Under the pieces are notes generated by a model. It was given only the letters and a program-made list of their open reading frames with translations. It had not been told where the DNA came from and did not search any database. 5,898 nt of DNA from Phototrophicales bacterium. Its GTDB lineage: Bacteria > Chloroflexota > Anaerolineae > Aggregatilineales > Phototrophicaceae. The translations under genes were made by a program, and so were the position numbers. The stretch spans positions 1 to 5,898 of the forward strand of contig PGTJ01000172.1 in the NCBI GenBank assembly GCA_002794515.1. The letters are read 5' to 3'. Within the stretch, counting starts at the first letter, position 1. Each line of letters opens with the position of its first letter. Of the stretch, positions 5,623-5,898 are shown piece after piece.

Positions 5623-5898
5623 ATGTCACAACCGATTACATCTTCCTCCGTATTTGTGGTGAGCGGTGGCGCGAGGGGCATCACTGCCTATTGCGTGGAG
5701 GTCATGGCAGAATATTACAAGTGTAAATTCATCTTGATGGGGCGCTCTGAATTGCATCCCGACCCCGAATGGGCGCAATCTGCCCCAGACGAAGCCAGCC
5801 TCAAGACCGCCGCCATGAATACCCTCAAGGCACAAGGCGAAAAACCCACCCCAACCGCCGTACAAAATATGACCCGTGCGGTGCTTGCCAGCCGTGAA
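5623..5898 (+). CDS. Ketoreductase-domain (SDR) protein, start only; PUFA/polyketide-synthase-like
   Basis: The frame starts at ATG 5623, with GGAG (5611-5614) 8 nt upstream, and stays open for 92 codons to the window edge. The N-terminus SVFVVSGGARGITA (9-22) is a dinucleotide-binding turn of the SDR superfamily. The strand FILMGRSEL (39-47) carries the Arg that typically contacts the NADPH phosphate. The following segment, with WAQSAPDEASLKTAAM (56-71), GEKPTP (78-83) and VLASRE (87-92), resembles the ketoreductase domains of large type I synthases such as PfaA-like PUFA synthases, rather than small FabG-type reductases. The protein begins almost directly with the KR fold. It is either a stand-alone reductase or the first module of a larger multidomain protein; the window ends too soon to decide. 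Its codon use looks like that of its neighbours. The 205-nt gap before it contains no other gene that I can support. Confidence 0.82.
   Translation, partial: MSQPITSSSVFVVSGGARGITAYCVEVMAEYYKCKFILMGRSELHPDPEWAQSAPDEASLKTAAMNTLKAQGEKPTPTAVQNMTRAVLASRE

Noticed and set aside
5626..5865. Minus-strand open frame of 79 codons at the right end
   Set aside because: It lies wholly inside the plus-strand ketoreductase frame, which has a ribosome-binding site and clear SDR motifs. The minus-strand product shows no family features.

Overview
The window reads as an ordinary stretch of bacterial chromosome. I see no tRNA, rRNA, insertion sequence, CRISPR array or prophage gene. The best guess for the source is Chloroflexota, possibly Anaerolineae. 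This rests on the mix of a Thermus-like two-domain isocitrate dehydrogenase, a family 4 uracil-DNA glycosylase, a PucR-type regulator and a Uma2 nuclease. It is inference, not proof.

Layout. Positions 1-333 (+) hold the C-terminal end of a PucR/CdaR-type regulator. It converges on three minus-strand genes across a strong 12-bp hairpin (347-377). Read in the minus direction from 3749, these are an isocitrate dehydrogenase (3749-2271), a family 4 uracil-DNA glycosylase (2204-1554) and a four-helix membrane protein of unknown function (1447-386). The dehydrogenase and glycosylase may be co-transcribed, but a 13-bp inverted repeat sits in the 66-nt gap between them. A terminator-like hairpin after the glycosylase (1521-1545) suggests the membrane protein has its own promoter. 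Positions 3750-3866 form a divergent promoter region. To its right, on the plus strand, lie an AEC-family transporter (3867-4817), a Uma2-family nuclease gene with a one-base frameshift (4861-5417), and the first 92 codons of a ketoreductase-domain protein (from 5623). That last gene runs off the window and resembles the KR domain of PUFA/polyketide synthases.

How the genes relate. Isocitrate dehydrogenase feeds the TCA cycle and its sequence predicts NAD rather than NADP use. The AEC carrier could move a small organic anion, so a link to the divergently transcribed dehydrogenase is possible but unproven. The glycosylase is a base-excision repair enzyme. It has two points of interest: a His in place of one of the four iron-sulfur cluster Cys ligands, and a C-terminal QLPLF that looks like a sliding-clamp-binding peptide. 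I found no convincing new multi-gene system within the window. The likeliest place for one is the locus that begins at 5623 and continues beyond the right edge.
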